From DATHGT01 sp035317605 (GTDB lineage Bacteria; Methylomirabilota; Methylomirabilia; Rokubacteriales; CSP1-6), in the NCBI GenBank assembly GCA_035317605.1, contig DATHGT010000251.1, positions 1 to 15,494 on the forward strand: a DNA stretch of 15,494 nucleotides. Reading direction: 5' to 3'. Made by a program: the position numbers and the translations under genes. Below the pieces are notes generated by a model that made no database searches, had not been told where the DNA came from, and saw nothing but the letters and a program-made list of their open reading frames with translations. Each line of letters opens with the position of its first letter. The first letter of the stretch is position 1. Positions 8,414 through 14,061 of this stretch are shown here, one piece after another.

Positions 8414-8436
8414 ATCCGGCGCAGACTTACTACAAT
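8407..8436 (+). promoter_or_regulatory. hisC promoter, probably leaderless
   Basis: CTGTCA (8407-8412, 4 of 6 to -35), an 18-nt spacer and TACAAT (8431-8436, 5 of 6 to -10). The ATG at 8443 follows the -10 by 6 nt with no Shine-Dalgarno. Its -35 lies on the same bases as the glnD -35 read from the other strand, so the two promoters are interlocked. Confidence 0.55.
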
Positions 8437-8442
8437 CGGCCA

Positions 8443-9528
8443 ATGCGATCACCGTGGCGTCCCGTGCTCGATCGCATCGTTCCCTACGATGCCGGCCAGC
8501 CCCTCGAGGTCCTCCAGCGAGAGTTCGGCCTCGAGGGGCTCGTGAGGCTTTCGGCCAACGAGAGCCCGCTCGGGCCCTCGCCGCGCGCGGTCGCGGCCAT
8601 TCGGGCCGAAGCGCCGCGCGTTCACCTCTATCCCGACGGCGGCTCGCTGGCCCTCCGCCAGGCGCTGGCCAGGCGACTCGCGATCGCGCCGGAGCAGGTG
8701 ATCGCCGCCAACGGCGCCGACGAGCTGCTCGCGCTGATCGGGACGGCGGCGTTCGAGCCCGGCGACGAAGTCCTGGTCACGCGGCCCGCGTTCGAGCCGT
8801 ATACGACGGTGGCGATGCTCGCGGGAGCGCCGGTGGTCGAGAGCCCCCTGGCCGACTACGAGACCGATCTCGACGACGTGCGCCGGCGCATCACGCCGCG
8901 CACCAAGGCCGTGTTCCTCTGCTCGCCGCACAACCCGGCCACCACGATCGTCAGGCGCGGCCCCCTCGCCGCGCTGCTCGACGCGCTCGGCGCCGACGGC
9001 CCGCTGGTCGTGCTCGACGAGGCGTACGGCGACTTCTGCGACGACCCCGACTATCCCGACGGGGTCGAGACGCTCGGGCGTTATCCGCGGCTGCTCGTGC
9101 TCCGCACGTTCTCGAAGATCGCGGGGCTGGCCGGCCTGCGCGTGGGCTACGCGATCGGGACGGCCGAGACCATCGACCGGCTCAACCGCGTGCGCGCCCC
9201 GTACAACGTCAATCGGCTGGGCCAGGTCGCGGCCCTGGCCGCGCTCGACGACGGCGAGCACCTCGCGCGCACGCGAGCGCTGGTGCTCGAAGAGCGCGCA
9301 TTCCTCTCGCGCGAGCTGGCCCGCCGCGGGTATCAGTTTCCGCCGTCGCAGGCCAACTTCCTGCTCGTCCGCGTCGCCGACGCCGCGGCCACGCGCGCGC
9401 GCCTGCTGCGTGCCGGGCTGATCGTGCGCGACGGCGGGGGCGTGGGCTTCCCCGGACACCTGCGCATCGCGGTGGGCACGCACGAGGTCAATCTCCGCCT
9501 CCTCGCCGCGCTCGATACGCGTTCGTAA
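8443..9528 (+). CDS. hisC: Histidinol-phosphate aminotransferase HisC
   Basis: PLP-dependent class I/II aminotransferase that converts imidazole-acetol phosphate and glutamate to histidinol phosphate and 2-oxoglutarate in histidine synthesis. The 361-residue length is typical. Visible family marks: SANESPLGPSP near the N-terminus, YPDGG, NGADELL at the cofactor phosphate region, SPHNPA (PLP-contacting Asn), LDEAYGDF (PLP-ring Asp), and the Schiff-base Lys225 in RTFSKIAGLAGLRVGY. The related activities of this fold (aromatic aminotransferase, CobD-like decarboxylase) cannot be fully excluded because it stands alone, with no other his gene in the window. The ATG is set by the promoter 6 nt upstream and by homology to the usual N-terminus; the frame stays open far upstream, but only as antisense of glnD. 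Confidence 0.92.
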   Translation: MRSPWRPVLDRIVPYDAGQPLEVLQREFGLEGLVRLSANESPLGPSPRAVAAIRAEAPRVHLYPDGGSLALRQALARRLAIAPEQVIAANGADELLALIGTAAFEPGDEVLVTRPAFEPYTTVAMLAGAPVVESPLADYETDLDDVRRRITPRTKAVFLCSPHNPATTIVRRGPLAALLDALGADGPLVVLDEAYGDFCDDPDYPDGVETLGRYPRLLVLRTFSKIAGLAGLRVGYAIGTAETIDRLNRVRAPYNVNRLGQVAALAALDDGEHLARTRALVLEERAFLSRELARRGYQFPPSQANFLLVRVADAAATRARLLRAGLIVRDGGGVGFPGHLRIAVGTHEVNLRLLAALDTRS

Positions 9529-9604
9529 CGCGCACGTCGCGGCCGTCAGCCGAGCGGCGGTATGTGGCAGGGCATCGACGGCGGAGCCGCTGCGCGCGTA
9601 ACGG

Positions 9605-9901
9605 TCAGCGGCGGCGGCGCGTGGGGACTTCGCGCTGCAGCGTTTCCAGACGTCGGGCCAGCGCGTCGCGCTCGGCCGCGAGGGCCTGCGTCTGCCGGTC
9701 GCGGAGGGCCCCGCGCTGCTCCTGCTGTGCGAGCTGGGTCTGGAGCGCGGCCTCGCGCTCGTAGACGTCCTTGATCTCCGCCTCCAGGCGTGCGATCCGC
9801 TGCTTGGCCGGGAGATAGGCGCCGAAGAAGACGTAGAACACGAGCAGCGCCAACATCACGCTGCCCGCGACGAGCAGCCACGGCACGCGCACGCGATCCA
9901 T
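9605..9901 (-). CDS. small membrane-anchored coiled-coil protein
   Basis: A 98-residue protein of unknown function. Residues 8-29 are a hydrophobic membrane segment preceded by a short basic tip, and residues 32-92 are a continuous heptad-type, Glu/Arg/Gln/Ala-rich coiled coil ending in a run of Arg. This is the layout of FtsL/FtsB/DivIC-type division proteins (N-terminus in, coil outside), but no specific family motif is seen and no division genes are nearby, so no name is given. It faces hisC tail to tail with a 76-nt gap and is divergent from the plus-strand operon at 9962. An extended -10 (TGC TAGAAT) lies 9 nt before the ATG and there is no Shine-Dalgarno, which fits a near-leaderless mRNA and supports the start. 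Confidence 0.72.
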   Translation of the reverse strand: MDRVRVPWLLVAGSVMLALLVFYVFFGAYLPAKQRIARLEAEIKDVYEREAALQTQLAQQEQRGALRDRQTQALAAERDALARRLETLQREVPTRRRR

Positions 9902-9910
9902 CCAGAGGAG

Positions 9911-9916
9911 ATTCTA
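9911..9916 (-). promoter_or_regulatory. -10 of the coiled-coil protein gene
   Basis: TAGAAT on the minus strand (5 of 6), preceded by TGC as in an extended -10, ends 9 nt before the ATG at 9901. No good -35 is visible. It lies in an AT-rich island shared with the divergent promoter. Confidence 0.45.
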
Positions 9917-9930
9917 GCAAATCAATCTGC

Positions 9931-9936
9931 TATCAT
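9931..9936 (+). promoter_or_regulatory. -10 of the 9962-12530 operon
   Basis: TATCAT (5 of 6) preceded by TGC, an extended -10, without a clear -35. Transcription would begin near 9943, giving a leader of about 19 nt that includes the AGGAG ribosome site at 9951-9955, 6 nt before the GTG at 9962. Confidence 0.5.
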
Positions 9937-9950
9937 CGCCGTCGAGACGC

Positions 9951-9955
9951 AGGAG
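9951..9955 (+). promoter_or_regulatory. Shine-Dalgarno fixing the GTG start at 9962
   Basis: AGGAG with a 6-nt spacer to GTG. It decides for the GTG at 9962 over the later internal ATGs and is one of only two clear Shine-Dalgarno sites in the window. Confidence 0.6.
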
Positions 9956-9961
9956 CCTGGC

Positions 9962-10477
9962 GTGGAGTTGCGACGGTTCTTCGATCGGGTCATCCGCGCG
10001 AGCTTTCACGACCTCGCGCTGGACGGCGATCCGGCCGCTCCCTACCTCGCCGATCTGTTGACCCGTTTCGCGCGCACCGAGCACCTCCATCCCCGCGCCC
10101 TCACGCTGCCGCGGCTGGAGAGCGTCGTCGACATGATGCTGGAGATCCAGACCGTGTGGGACATCGACACCGCTGAGTTCCGTCCCGAGCACGAGGTGAA
10201 CGTGCGCCGGCACATCGGCGACTACACGCTGTTCATGATGGGCATCTTCCCCGAGCGCGTGCGCCGGGAGGCGACCACCGACTTCTACATCAGCCAGGGC
10301 CGGCGGGCCTACCGCTTCGTGTCCGAGCACGCGCGCGCCTCCAGCCTGAGCGCGCCCGCGCCCTACCGGCGTCTCGCCGAGCGCTTCGAGAACTACGCTG
10401 GGGCGCTCGACTACGCCCGGCGCGTCCATTTCTACGACGCTCCCCACCATCCCTTCTTCCGGCTGACGTTCGAGTGA
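9962..10477 (+). CDS. conserved-looking hypothetical protein, first gene of operon
   Basis: A 171-residue soluble, mostly helical protein that I do not recognise. It has no signal peptide or membrane segment. The most conserved-looking stretch is HIGDYTLFMMGIFPE (84-98), followed by a Tyr/Arg-rich region (about 109-160) and a His/aromatic-rich end around FYDAPHHPFF (157-166). That His-rich tail could bind metal, but this is speculation. A well-spaced AGGAG precedes the GTG start, and the stop overlaps the next gene by GTGA, so coding status is well supported although function is not. Confidence 0.78.
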   Translation: MELRRFFDRVIRASFHDLALDGDPAAPYLADLLTRFARTEHLHPRALTLPRLESVVDMMLEIQTVWDIDTAEFRPEHEVNVRRHIGDYTLFMMGIFPERVRREATTDFYISQGRRAYRFVSEHARASSLSAPAPYRRLAERFENYAGALDYARRVHFYDAPHHPFFRLTFE

Positions 10478-11586
10478 CGGGCTCCGACGATCCACGCGCG
10501 GCGGACGCGCGCGCGGCGCTCGATACCGCGTTGCGCGACGATGCCACGGCGCCCGAGCTGCGCGGGCTGCCCGACGACGTCGTCGATCGGGTCGTCGCCT
10601 CGTTCGCTGACGAACATGGCGGCGCGGCGTTGCCGCTGCTGGGCCGGCTCGCCGCATCCGGCGCCGATCGCGGCGTGCGGCGCGCCGCCAGGCGCGCGCT
10701 CTACCGCCTGGCCCAGCGTGGCATCGCGCCCGCCGCCCCGGCGGCGCCGCGGCCGATCGTCCCGCGCCGGAGCGAGCGCGCGGTCCAGGCGTGGCTGTCC
10801 GGCGTGGACGGAAGCGGCTCGCGGGCCACGTGGATCGTGTTCGAGGGCGCCTACGGCGGTCTCCGGCTCTGCTCCCTGATCCTCAACGACACCCTCGGGA
10901 TCACCGAGGTCGCGGGCGGTGACATCACGCGAAAGCGCCTGGACCGCGAGCTGGCCGCGCTCCGCGAGTCCCAGAAGCTGCCGTGGGTGGAGACCGACCC
11001 GGCGCGCGCGGTCGGCCTCGTGGCCGAAGCGCTGGCCGTCCACGCCGCCGCGTCGACGTCGCCGCCGGCCGCCTTCGCGCCGTGGCGCGCGCCCTTCGCG
11101 TCGGCGCCGGTCGCCGAGCCGCCCACGCTGCCCGACACTCCCGATCCCGCGCTGCTCGAGCGATCGGCGACGCTGCTCGAGCGGCCGGAGCTGGCCGGCT
11201 GGTTCCTCGACCCCGAGTCGGTGCAGAGCGACGCGGTGGAGCTGCTCCAGACGCGCGAGAGCCGGCTCGTGCTGTCCGATCAGCTCAAGGCCGAGCGCGA
11301 GGCGGCGATCGTCGATGGCGTGATCGAGCGCGAGCTGGACCCCCCCGCGTCCCGCCGGTGGTCGCGCCGGCTCGCCGAGATGGCGCTGGTGCTGGACGGC
11401 GCCGGCGCGCCCGAGCCCGCCGCCTCGGCGCGCGCGGTGGCGGCCGCGCTGGCCTCGGAGAGTTTCGAGCCGCGACGGCTTCCGTTCGTCCGCGCGCTGG
11501 CGGCGCGGAGCCTCGAGATCGCCGGCGAGGTCACGCTGGGACGCGTCTCCGCCGCCGAGGTCAGCCGCAAGCCGAAAGCGCCGTGA
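10474..11586 (+). CDS. hypothetical 370-residue Ala/Arg-rich helical protein
   Basis: Function not recognised. The N-terminal part (about 45-90) reads like one or two HEAT-type helical pairs (LPLLGRLAASG, VRRAARRALYRLAQRG). A middle segment (about 105-170) has a beta-type hydrophobic pattern with FEGAYGGLRL, followed by a Pro/Ala linker (about 190-225), and the rest is helical. No signal peptide, membrane segment or catalytic motif is visible. It starts at GTG inside the stop of the previous gene and ends in the GTG start of the peptidase gene, so it is translated as the middle cistron of a three-gene unit. Third-position GC is very high, as in its neighbours, so it does not look acquired. 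Confidence 0.75.
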   Translation: MTGSDDPRAADARAALDTALRDDATAPELRGLPDDVVDRVVASFADEHGGAALPLLGRLAASGADRGVRRAARRALYRLAQRGIAPAAPAAPRPIVPRRSERAVQAWLSGVDGSGSRATWIVFEGAYGGLRLCSLILNDTLGITEVAGGDITRKRLDRELAALRESQKLPWVETDPARAVGLVAEALAVHAAASTSPPAAFAPWRAPFASAPVAEPPTLPDTPDPALLERSATLLERPELAGWFLDPESVQSDAVELLQTRESRLVLSDQLKAEREAAIVDGVIERELDPPASRRWSRRLAEMALVLDGAGAPEPAASARAVAAALASESFEPRRLPFVRALAARSLEIAGEVTLGRVSAAEVSRKPKAP

Positions 11587-12530
11587 TCACCGACGTTCCC
11601 GGCATCCGCGTCGGGCACGCCAGCGACCCCGTCGCGCTCACCGGGTGCACGGTCGTGCTCTGCGACACGCCCGCCACCTGCGCGGTGGAGCGGCGCGGGA
11701 ACGCGAACGACGTCGTCGGACTCGACCACCTGGATCCGCGGCACCTCGCCTCGACGGTCAACGCGGTCGTGCTCGGGGGCGGCAGCCGCTTCGGCGAAGC
11801 GGCCGTCGGCGGCGTGATGCGCTATCTCGAAGAGCATGGCGTCGGCATGCGCTTCGGAGGGTTCACCGTGCCCCACGTGGCCGGGGCCTTCCTGTTCGAT
11901 CTCGGCGTCGGCGGTGGGCGCATCCGGCCGTCGGCCGAGATGGGCTACGAAGCGTCAGCGCGCGCGACCACCGATGCTCCGGCCCAGGGCAGCGTGGGGG
12001 CCGGGACCGGGGCCACGGTGGGCAAGCTCTGTGGAATCTCCCGCGCCATGCGTGGAGGCATCGGCAGCGCGTCGGTCCGTTGCGGACGCGCCGTCGTCGG
12101 CGCGCTGGTGGCGGTCAACGCGGTGGGAGACGTCCGCGATCCGCGGAGCGGCGCGCTGGTCGCCGGGACGAGGGACGCGCCCGACGGCCACCGACTGGTC
12201 GACAGCGTCCGCGAGATTCGCGCGGGGGTCGGCCGCTTCGCATCCCCGACGGCCACCACGATCGGCGTCGTCGCCACCGACGCCCGGCTCGACAAGCTGG
12301 AGGCGGCGACGGTGGCCTCGCTGGGGATGCTGGGCTTCGCGCAGGCGCTGTCGCCGCCGCACACCGCCTTCGACGGCGACGCGCTGTTCGCGCTGTCGAT
12401 CGGGGATGTCCGCGCGGACCTGACCGCTCTCGGCCTGGCCGCCGCCGACGCCGTCGCCGCCGCCATCGTCAGCGGCGTGCGCGCGGCCTCGTCGCTGCCC
12501 GGCCTGCCGGCCGCGCGCGATCTGCTCTGA
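11583..12530 (+). CDS. P1 family (DmpA/NylC-like) N-terminal nucleophile peptidase
   Basis: Likely aminopeptidase or amide hydrolase that cleaves itself to expose an N-terminal nucleophile. The 315-residue length is typical. Family marks in order: DVPGIRVGH at the N-terminus, GNANDVVG (39-46), VNAVVLGGGSRFG (59-71), VPHVAGAFLFDL (96-107), GSVGAGTGATVGK (136-148), GGIGSAS (158-164) and ATTIGVVATDA (224-234). By comparison with NylC-type relatives the self-cleavage site should be just before Thr225; many relatives have Asn before this Thr, while here it is Ala224, so self-processing is uncertain. No signal peptide, so probably cytoplasmic. Last gene of a GTGA-coupled operon with two unknowns, whose substrate link is not known. 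Its stop is 3 nt from the stop of the convergent regulator gene, leaving no room for a separate terminator. Confidence 0.88.
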   Translation: MITDVPGIRVGHASDPVALTGCTVVLCDTPATCAVERRGNANDVVGLDHLDPRHLASTVNAVVLGGGSRFGEAAVGGVMRYLEEHGVGMRFGGFTVPHVAGAFLFDLGVGGGRIRPSAEMGYEASARATTDAPAQGSVGAGTGATVGKLCGISRAMRGGIGSASVRCGRAVVGALVAVNAVGDVRDPRSGALVAGTRDAPDGHRLVDSVREIRAGVGRFASPTATTIGVVATDARLDKLEAATVASLGMLGFAQALSPPHTAFDGDALFALSIGDVRADLTALGLAAADAVAAAIVSGVRAASSLPGLPAARDLL

Positions 12531-12533
12531 ACG

Positions 12534-12995
12534 TCAGACCGCTCCCGCGAACTCGTGCTCCCTGGCCGGCGCCCCATGGCCATTGCCGTTCATGCTGACC
12601 AGCACGGGGCCGCCGCGGCGCTCGGATCGACGCTCCGCGCGGGTGAGCCGCTCTTCGAGGGTGGTCGGGCGCATGCCGCCCAGTCGACGCAGCGCCGGTT
12701 CGTTCACGATCGGCCGCCAGCCGATGCGCGCCGCCAGCTCCGTCCGCAGCGCCCGCTCCGTGTACACCCGGCGGAGCGCGGCGCACATCAGCGCGCGCCG
12801 GCGGTTGTAGCCGAAGCGGCGCTTGTACTGATCGGCCGTCATCCCGTGCGCGCGCAGGTGCGTGTTGGTCAGCTGGCGGAACGCCCCGCCGCACAGCAGG
12901 CACACGATGGAGTCTTCCGTGACCGCGCGCCGCGGGTCCGCCAGGAGGACGCCGAGCTTCATCTGGTCGAGATCGAGCGGCTGCGGCCTGATCAC
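12534..12995 (-). CDS. Ros/MucR-type zinc-finger transcriptional regulator
   Basis: DNA-binding regulator with a single prokaryotic C2H2-like finger. The 153-residue protein from GTG has Cys32, Cys35, His46 and His50 (C-x2-C-x10-H-x3-H), followed by GMTADQYKRRFGYNRRRALM (51-70), the Ros/MucR box (H-GMTxxxYxxxxG). The usual Ros/MucR spacing between the second Cys and first His is x9, so this copy appears to have one extra residue in the finger loop. The C-terminal half is basic and helical with no recognised domain. The GTG is chosen because it overlaps the stop of the small gene upstream (GTGA, 12992-12995); an internal ATG at 12962 is the alternative. Promoter and operator sites of its own were not identified. 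Confidence 0.82.
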   Translation of the reverse strand: MIRPQPLDLDQMKLGVLLADPRRAVTEDSIVCLLCGGAFRQLTNTHLRAHGMTADQYKRRFGYNRRRALMCAALRRVYTERALRTELAARIGWRPIVNEPALRRLGGMRPTTLEERLTRAERRSERRGGPVLVSMNGNGHGAPAREHEFAGAV

Positions 12996-13159
12996 GGACG
13001 GCCCCTGCGCTCGAGCGCTCGCACGTAACGCCCGATCAGCGCCCCCAGACGATGCGACGCACAGATTCCGTAGGTTGCCCGCTCGTTACCGAACGGGGCC
13101 CTCGCCTCCACCGGCGCGGGATCTTCCTGCCTCAATCGCCACGAACACCCGACTCGCAT
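12992..13159 (-). CDS. small Cys/His protein coupled to the MucR-type gene
   Basis: A 55-residue basic protein starting at ATG 13159. Coding is supported by a strong GGGAGG 5 nt upstream and by a GTGA overlap with the zinc-finger gene. It has Cys5-Ser-Trp near the start and Cys33 and His36 in RATYGICASH (28-37), which resembles small 'C-x-W-C ... HGICPxC' zinc-ribbon-like proteins common in environmental genomes, but with fewer Cys residues, so zinc binding may be lost or incomplete. The C-terminus is an Arg-rich helix. Function unknown; given the coupling it may work with, or be autoregulated by, the MucR-type protein. A longer form from TTG at 13204 is possible but lacks the ribosome site. 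Confidence 0.6.
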   Translation of the reverse strand: MRVGCSWRLRQEDPAPVEARAPFGNERATYGICASHRLGALIGRYVRALERRGRP

Positions 13160-13164
13160 GACCG

Positions 13165-13170
13165 CCTCCC
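13165..13170 (-). promoter_or_regulatory. Shine-Dalgarno of the small Cys/His gene
   Basis: GGGAGG on the minus strand, 5 nt before the ATG at 13159. It is the strongest ribosome site in the window and is what decides the start of an otherwise doubtful small gene. Confidence 0.6.
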
Positions 13171-13194
13171 GCCTTCGTTCCGCTGCGGTGAGGG

Positions 13195-13211
13195 GTAAGG
13201 GCAACCTTTAC
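13195..13211 (+). other. short hairpin upstream of the small Cys/His gene
   Basis: GTAAGGG and CCTTTAC (one G-T pair on the plus-strand reading) flank a CAA loop. It lies 25 nt before the GGGAGG site of the minus-strand gene, within its likely leader. It has no T-run on the plus side. A role in leader structure is possible but unproven. Confidence 0.3.
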
Positions 13212-13264
13212 GCCAGCGCCAACAGCTCGTGAAATCAATACATTGCCGGTAGGTTTCCGGGTGT

Positions 13265-13303
13265 GGTGGTGCGCAACTGACCGGTGGTGGTGGGCAGTTG
13301 ACC
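13265..13303. repeat. two 18-nt direct repeats with 21-bp period, possible IS21-type end remnant
   Basis: 13265-13282 and 13286-13303 match at 15 of 18 bases (core GGTGGTG-GCA--TGACC). A third, weaker copy starts at 13307 and runs into the rhomboid stop codon. CAACTG in the first copy and CAGTTG in the second are also inverted to each other. Multiple repeats of this kind at about 20-bp spacing are typical of the transposase-binding ends of IS21-family elements, but no transposase gene, second end or target duplication is present, so this would be a remnant. The 13213-13264 stretch beside it shows nothing else I can identify. Confidence 0.4.
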
Positions 13304-13315
13304 AGTGCTGGTGAG

Positions 13316-14059
13316 TCAGGCGGAACGGATCCAGGCCGCGACGGTGTAGCCGAGCAGGACGATGACGAACCAGAGCCACAGCCTCACCGTACGGGCTCGC
13401 TCCGACGGCATCGAGTCGAGCACCGTCGGGTGGAGCCAGCGGGCGATCAGCGCTCCGGTGAGGACGCCACCGATGTGAGCGCCGTTGTCGATGAAGGGCG
13501 AGGTCCACCCGGTGACGATCGAGTAGACCGCCCAGCCGAGCAGCACCACGCCGATGCGGCGATCGCGCATCAGGATGCGGTCGCGATGCTGGCGGAAGAG
13601 CACGATGGCCGCGCCCTGGAGTCCGAAGATGGCGCCCGACGCGCCCACCGACGGCCCCTCGTTGACCAGCACGCTCAGGATGGAGCCGCCCACGCCGCTC
13701 AGCACGTAGAGGACGAAGAACTGGCTCCCCCCGAACGCGTGCTCGCAGATCATGCCCAGGACGTACAGCGCGATCGCGTTCGAGATCAGGTGCTCGGGCC
13801 CGCCGTGCATCCAGGTGCCGCTCTCCAGCCGCCAGTACTGCCCCGCGAAGACCTCGGGGCGGCTCAGCGCGCCGAACGCCACCAGGCGCTCGGCGGAGGC
13901 GAGCGCTTTCAGCGCCGCCTCCACCACGAACACGAGGGCGAGCACCCCGATGATGGCGAGGGTGACCGGCGGCCATCGATGCATCCGCCGCTCGAAGTCC
14001 ACCCGCCGCGACAGCACCATGTCGGGGGTGATCTTGATCGGCCGCTCCCCCTCCTCCAT
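13316..14059 (-). CDS. rhomboid-family intramembrane serine protease
   Basis: Membrane protease that cleaves transmembrane substrates within the bilayer. The 247-residue protein has about seven hydrophobic segments (33-52, 92-106, 112-132, 138-155, 169-184, 195-207, 226-244). The rhomboid signature is complete: YWRLESGTWMHGG (75-87), the H-x4-H-x3-N triad of helix 2 (His85, His90, Asn94), the nucleophile Ser141 in GASGAIFG, and the dyad His195 in AHIGG. The hydrophilic N-terminus (1-30) is cytoplasmic. The ATG lies 2 nt after the stop of the upstream scramblase-like gene, so the two are almost certainly cotranscribed and translationally coupled. Confidence 0.93.
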   Translation of the reverse strand: MEEGERPIKITPDMVLSRRVDFERRMHRWPPVTLAIIGVLALVFVVEAALKALASAERLVAFGALSRPEVFAGQYWRLESGTWMHGGPEHLISNAIALYVLGMICEHAFGGSQFFVLYVLSGVGGSILSVLVNEGPSVGASGAIFGLQGAAIVLFRQHRDRILMRDRRIGVVLLGWAVYSIVTGWTSPFIDNGAHIGGVLTGALIARWLHPTVLDSMPSERARTVRLWLWFVIVLLGYTVAAWIRSA

Positions 14060-14061
14060 GC

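Noticed and set aside
5671..8442. Very long plus-strand open frame running into hisC in the same phase
   Set aside because: It is the antisense of glnD and the start of the fusion gene. GC-rich codon bias leaves that frame stop-free; its translation is His/Arg/Gly/Gln-rich and low in complexity. Only the part from ATG 8443 is a gene.
9586..9612. GCCGCTG ... CAGCGGC inverted repeat between hisC and the coiled-coil gene
   Set aside because: Seven pairs with a 13-nt loop and no T-run in ~70% GC DNA; it overlaps the stop codon of the minus gene. Too weak to call a terminator. The rest of 9529-9604 shows nothing else.
10983..12530. Plus-strand frame of 515 codons that ends with the P1 peptidase
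   Set aside because: The first ~200 codons are an out-of-frame reading of the 370-residue gene; the real peptidase begins at GTG 11583, where the DVPGIRVGH motif starts.
13086..13976. Minus-strand frame with His-rich stretch
   Set aside because: Mixed shadow of the rhomboid gene and a translation of the GGTGGT repeats; no ribosome site or family match.
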